This document shows positions 7,508 through 10,375 of a stretch of 10,375 nucleotides of DNA, in pieces. The stretch covers positions 1,685 through 12,059 of the forward strand of contig MHXL01000186.1 of NCBI GenBank assembly GCA_001824455.1, in the 5' to 3' direction. The stretch is from Desulfuromonadaceae bacterium GWB2_53_15 (GTDB taxonomy: Bacteria > Desulfobacterota > Desulfuromonadia > Geobacterales > Pseudopelobacteraceae). Position numbers and translations under genes: made by a program. The notes under the pieces were generated by a model that ran no database searches, was not told the DNA's origin, and saw only the letters and a list, made by a program, of their open reading frames with translations. Within the stretch, counting starts at the first letter, position 1; the number at the start of each line of letters is the position of its first letter.

Positions 7508-8170
7508 TCAATGAGCAGGTCTGGGTGAAACTCCGTTAGGTTGCAGTGCAGCACTGAGTGGTTTGCTCTCGATCAATGGAATTACAATCTCTTCACCGGT
7601 ATCGGTAACCAAAATTGTCAGGGCCTGATCAGTCAAGGAGGAGGCCTCGTAGCGCCCCGCAAAGACATCACCTTTTTTTACCAGGATGATATCCTTGTCC
7701 TTGGCCAGAAAAATTGTCTTGCGGTTATCCTTTTTGAGAAATCCCAAAAATGTGAACCGGGCCAGTTCGCGCTGCGGTGTTTCCGGCACGGCAACTGCTG
7801 GAACAGTCGTCGGCAGCACTGGTGCAACTTTCTGTGTTTGTACAGGGGGCAGAACCGGCTTAAGGGCAGACGCCATTTGCTTCATAACCATGAACTCATC
7901 AACAAAAATCGGTTTAAAAATATTGCGACGGTAGCCCTTGAAGGCTGTTTGCTCGCGTTCGAGCAGGTCAAGCCTGAGAACACTACCATTATTCTGTGAC
8001 ACCTGTGGAGCTATCGCAGGTACACGTTTCTTTTCTGCGATAATATGTGAGCCTGGTGGATATTTTAGAGAGCTGACCGTCTTGACGCGAGGATAGGAAT
8101 AATAACTCCAGGCCATGGCTAAAAATAGCACAATCAGCAGAACAAAAAGAATCAGTCGCTGCCGGCTCAT
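7508..8170 (-). CDS. PilP/GspC-like inner-membrane protein linking platform to secretin
   Basis: Bitopic protein of 220 aa. Residues 5-24 are a single transmembrane helix with a short basic cytoplasmic N-terminus. A variable periplasmic stretch contains FKGYRRNIFKPIF (77-89), like the RNPF region of PilP and GspC proteins. A Pro/Val-rich linker (about 104-132) leads to a small beta domain (about 137-200). That domain begins RFTFLGFLKKDNRKTIFLA and has the VKKGDVF turn typical of the PilP/GspC homology region, which contacts the secretin N0 domain in known systems. The start overlaps the pilO stop by 4 nt (ATGA) and has GGGAGG 4 nt upstream. The position between pilO and the secretin is exactly that of pilP in type IV pilus operons. 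The family assignment rests on pattern and gene order; identity is weak, so no symbol is given. Confidence 0.75.
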   Translation of the reverse strand: MSRQRLILFVLLIVLFLAMAWSYYSYPRVKTVSSLKYPPGSHIIAEKKRVPAIAPQVSQNNGSVLRLDLLEREQTAFKGYRRNIFKPIFVDEFMVMKQMASALKPVLPPVQTQKVAPVLPTTVPAVAVPETPQRELARFTFLGFLKKDNRKTIFLAKDKDIILVKKGDVFAGRYEASSLTDQALTILVTDTGEEIVIPLIESKPLSAALQPNGVSPRPAH

Positions 8171-8712
8171 GCACCCTCCCGAAGATAGACCGTCAGGCGA
8201 AGTTCCATGGAGACGTTTTCTGCGTAGGGATCGCTGTTTACAAGGCTGATACCATCGACAACGACCAGTTTCTGATTCTTCTGCAGGTCAGCCAATAAAC
8301 TTTTGACGGCCGCATAGCTGCCCGTAGTAGACATGGTGACAGCGTATGCCAACAGATTTTCATCCTTAAGAACCTGGGGTTTATAGGTTATTGAACCAGT
8401 GGCCACGCCGCTGGATGCTGCCGCTTCCAGAATGTCTCCGAGGACACTCGGAAACTGGCGCTTGAGCGGAATCATGGACCTGATTTTTTCCAGGTCAATT
8501 TTCCCTTGGCGATAGACCACATTCACATCACTACGGTCAGCAGCAGCAACCCGGCTCCGTAGATTACTCCATTTAGTGTGGGCCACGCGTAGCGCAGATT
8601 CCTGATAACCACTGACAAGCGCATACAGCGCGACATTACTAATCAGCAACAAAGCGATGGCGATCAGACTGCGCTTTTTCAGGCGGAGCAACTCCAGCAA
8701 AACCTGTTTCAT
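8167..8712 (-). CDS. pilO: PilO-like (GspM-like) pilus/secretion assembly protein
   Basis: Inner-membrane assembly protein of 181 aa, expected to pair with PilN in the periplasm and link PilM to the PilP-like protein. A basic N-terminus (RLKKR at 10-14) precedes one transmembrane helix (about 15-34). A helical stretch follows (about 36-85), then a ferredoxin-like alpha/beta domain (about 86-178). Its pattern, with FPSVLGDILEAAASSGV (87-103) and a TTGSYAAVKSLLADLQ region (129-144), is typical of PilO. I chose the ATG at 8712, which forms a 4-nt ATGA overlap with the pilN stop and has GGTGGTG upstream; an ATG at 8730 would add six residues. The paralogous type II protein GspM has the same fold, so the choice of name follows the pilM-pilN-pilO order. 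Confidence 0.85.
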   Translation of the reverse strand: MKQVLLELLRLKKRSLIAIALLLISNVALYALVSGYQESALRVAHTKWSNLRSRVAAADRSDVNVVYRQGKIDLEKIRSMIPLKRQFPSVLGDILEAAASSGVATGSITYKPQVLKDENLLAYAVTMSTTGSYAAVKSLLADLQKNQKLVVVDGISLVNSDPYAENVSMELRLTVYLREGA

Positions 8713-9248
8713 GGCGTCACCACCCGGCATGATATCTTGAACAGGACACCCTTGACAGTATCTCCAGCAGCCACCTCATTATGCGATAGTAGCATGATAT
8801 CGGTAAACGTCTTGGAATCTTCCAGTTTTTCAAGATAACTTTGAACTGTACTAAAGCTCTTGGCGCGACCATCAATTTTAAGTTCCCCGGCCTTCTTGTC
8901 CGGCACCAAAGAGACCAGAGATATTCCCTCGGGAGTGGCATTTTCCAGCAATTCAAGCAACCCAAGCCAGGCATAACTTTTGCGTGCAATCACATCATTG
9001 AAGAAATTAATGCTGGCCAGCATCCGTGTGTATTCCTTTTCGGAGACACCGGCAGGACGGCTGCCAAGACGCCCTTCAAAGACTGCGCTATCTGCTTTTA
9101 GGCGGCGTAACTCTCCAAAATTCCAGGACACTCGAGTAACATTCCAACCCAGCAGGGCCAGCAGTAGCACAATAGCAGTAACACAGGCCTGGCTCACACG
9201 CCTATAGTCAAGATAAGATCTGGTAGCGATGTTAATGGTAAACCGCAT
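8709..9248 (-). CDS. pilN: PilN-like (GspL C-terminal-like) assembly protein
   Basis: Bitopic inner-membrane protein of 179 aa. The short cytoplasmic N-terminus (FTINIATR at 3-10) corresponds to the PilN segment that inserts into PilM. One transmembrane helix lies at about 20-37, then a coiled stretch (about 44-62) and an alpha/beta domain. In that domain, WLGLLELLENATPEGISLVSL followed by the ELKIDGRAKSFSTVQSYLEKLE region is a strong PilN signature. GTG at 9251 and ATG at 9248 are both possible starts. GAGGAG lies 6 nt before the ATG but only 3 nt before the GTG, so I prefer the ATG, which gives a one-base TGATG junction with the pilM stop. In classical type II systems this domain is fused to the actin-like part as GspL; here the two are separate genes, as in type IV pilus operons. 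Confidence 0.87.
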   Translation of the reverse strand: MRFTINIATRSYLDYRRVSQACVTAIVLLLALLGWNVTRVSWNFGELRRLKADSAVFEGRLGSRPAGVSEKEYTRMLASINFFNDVIARKSYAWLGLLELLENATPEGISLVSLVPDKKAGELKIDGRAKSFSTVQSYLEKLEDSKTFTDIMLLSHNEVAAGDTVKGVLFKISCRVVTP

Positions 9249-10174
9249 CACAGGCTCCTCAAGGCTGCCCCGATGGCAGATGTGAACGGAAAAAGGGATT
9301 CCTGGTCAGCCGGAGACACATCAGAGGGTGTCACGACAGATTTTACTTCCAGTAGAATTGATTCACATAAAGTAACTTCGGTCACCATGCCACAAAAGTC
9401 TGAGATCATCTCGGGCGGAGCAAGGCAGGCTACATGCTTCAGCACCCGTTCAGGAAAGCGCTCTCGATATACCAGAAACGAGCTGTTGATCTCCATGTAA
9501 ACTCGGCTGTCAAGGGCTGCCACGTCAGAAAGATCCTTAATCCGTATGAAATCCGGAACACAATCGGAAAAGATCATAATACCAAGAATGCCGTTATAGA
9601 AAGTCACCAAAGCACCATCTTCCAGAAATGCCAAACGGCGTTCAAATGTCCTGAACAAGTTGAATGTATTGAAGTCAATTCGCGCCGGCAGAAAACCGGC
9701 AGAGGTAAACAGTTCTTCATATTGGCCAATGACTGTGCGTGAGATCAACGCCACCAGCAACGCCAAACTGCCGTTTTCTCTAACAACAAGTTGCTGATAA
9801 TCCAGATGGGAATCCGCAACATCAAATGGCATGCTTTTTTTCAGCTTCCAGCGAACAATGTCTAGCCCTTCTGAACGGCTCTTGAAGCGTCCCTCCACAT
9901 CCAGCAACATGATACGTCCGACAGTATCCGGCAAGGTTACCGAGAGACGATTCCCATTGTAGAGCAGCGTGTTGTGGGCATCCTTCAGTTGGCTTATAAA
10001 TGCCTGGGGATCAAGGATGTTATGTTCGCGCAGAGAAATACGAAGCGTACCGTGTGTAAAGGGGCGGAAGGATACTCGCTCCAGGCGAGGTGCTGCCACA
10101 GAACCGCTCAGCAAGGCAAAGGCCACGCCAGAGGGACTTATCTCAACTCCGAGCGATTTTTTGGAAAACAGCAT
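9248..10174 (-). CDS. pilM: PilM/GspL-like actin-fold assembly protein
   Basis: Cytoplasmic actin-like protein of 308 aa that would dock on the PilN N-terminus and connect the platform to the secretion ATPase. The N-terminus has the beta-hairpin pattern KSLGVEISPSGVAFALL (6-22), the phosphate-1 region of PilM-type ASKHA folds. Further family features are the VTLPD strand (79-83), a RWKLKKSMPFD segment (about 107-117), and a second-domain strand series around ARIDFNTFNLFR (about 163-174). The C-terminal half is divergent, and the usual second phosphate motif is not obvious, so nucleotide hydrolysis is uncertain. There is no transmembrane helix, unlike full-length GspL. The ATG at 10174 starts 16 nt after the stop of the ATPase gene, and the ribosome binding site is weak. 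Confidence 0.83.
   Translation of the reverse strand: MLFSKKSLGVEISPSGVAFALLSGSVAAPRLERVSFRPFTHGTLRISLREHNILDPQAFISQLKDAHNTLLYNGNRLSVTLPDTVGRIMLLDVEGRFKSRSEGLDIVRWKLKKSMPFDVADSHLDYQQLVVRENGSLALLVALISRTVIGQYEELFTSAGFLPARIDFNTFNLFRTFERRLAFLEDGALVTFYNGILGIMIFSDCVPDFIRIKDLSDVAALDSRVYMEINSSFLVYRERFPERVLKHVACLAPPEMISDFCGMVTEVTLCESILLEVKSVVTPSDVSPADQESLFPFTSAIGAALRSL
9255..9260 (-). promoter_or_regulatory. Ribosome binding site of pilN
   Basis: GAGGAG on the minus strand, inside the 3' end of the pilM-like gene. Its spacing of 6 nt to the ATG at 9248 against 3 nt to the GTG at 9251 decides the start. Confidence 0.65.
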
Positions 10175-10190
10175 GGTCAGTCCATTCCCG

Positions 10191-10375
10191 TCATTCTACA
10201 AAGGTGACGCGGTTGATCTCCTTGAGTGTCGTATCACCGGCAATCAACTTTTCCACGGCCGAATCACGAAGAAAAATAACGCCGGCCTCACGTGCAGCCT
10301 GTTTAAGTCGTGTCGCGGGTACCTTGCCAATGATCAGATCGCGTATTTCGTCATTCAGTTCCAAAAGCTCCACAA
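10191..10375 (-). CDS. gspE: GspE/PilB-type secretion ATPase, C-terminal fragment (gene continues beyond right edge)
   Basis: Only the last 61 or so codons are in the window; the frame enters from the right edge and stops with TGA at 10191. The fragment reads VELLELNDEIRDLI, then a helix ending KQAAREAGV, then a DSAVEKLIAGDTTLKEINRVT stretch. This is the characteristic end of GspE and PilB ATPases, where TTLEEV-R-T closes the protein. The Walker boxes and zinc-binding region lie outside. The family powers pseudopilin or pilin assembly in the cytoplasm. The GTG at 10373 is an internal valine codon, not a start. PilB and GspE cannot be separated from this piece; gspE is used because the downstream genes encode pseudopilins. 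Confidence 0.85.
   Translation of the reverse strand, partial: VELLELNDEIRDLIIGKVPATRLKQAAREAGVIFLRDSAVEKLIAGDTTLKEINRVTFVE

Noticed and set aside
7425..7511. Extension of the secretin reading frame to a TTG at 7511, overlapping the previous stop by 4 nt
   Set aside because: It would put 29 residues before a clear lipoprotein signal peptide, and the ATG at 7424 has an AAAGGAG site at good spacing.

Overview
All genes in this window lie on the minus strand, so transcription runs from the right edge to the left edge. The content suggests a Desulfuromonadales/Geobacter-like deltaproteobacterium. Evidence is the roughly 50% GC didermic gene set, the secretin ending in a cohesin-like domain, and PilM/PilN/PilO-type assembly genes joined to pseudopilins and then to ftsE-ftsX-envC-ctpA. 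The lineage call is inference from gene content and remembered gene order, not from a search.

Right part (10375 to 3931): an atypical, type II secretion-like assembly cluster. In transcription order it holds the 3' end of a GspE/PilB secretion ATPase, a PilM/GspL-like actin-fold protein, PilN, PilO, a PilP/GspC-like inner-membrane protein, a lipoprotein secretin with N-terminal TPR-like repeats and a C-terminal cohesin-like domain, and two pseudopilins with prepilin-peptidase sites. The ATPase, PilM, PilN, PilO and PilP proteins would form the inner-membrane platform, the secretin the outer-membrane pore, and the pseudopilins the periplasmic piston. No GspF/PilC, GspH-K or prepilin peptidase is seen here. 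At least the platform protein and the peptidase must be encoded elsewhere or beyond the right edge.

Left part (3926 to 1): a cell-wall module. FtsE (ATPase) and FtsX (membrane subunit) form the FtsEX complex. The next gene encodes a coiled-coil protein whose LytM domain has lost its zinc ligands, as in E. coli EnvC, which activates amidases rather than cutting peptidoglycan. The last gene is a CtpA-type S41 protease with PDZ domain, cut by the left edge before its stop codon.

Most genes overlap or lie within about 16 nt of each other, so the window reads as one polycistron. The only real gaps are 83 nt before the secretin and 54 nt before ctpA, and both contain good ribosome binding sites. 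I saw no RNA genes, mobile elements, CRISPR arrays or convincing terminators. No stretch of more than 300 bases lacks a gene.
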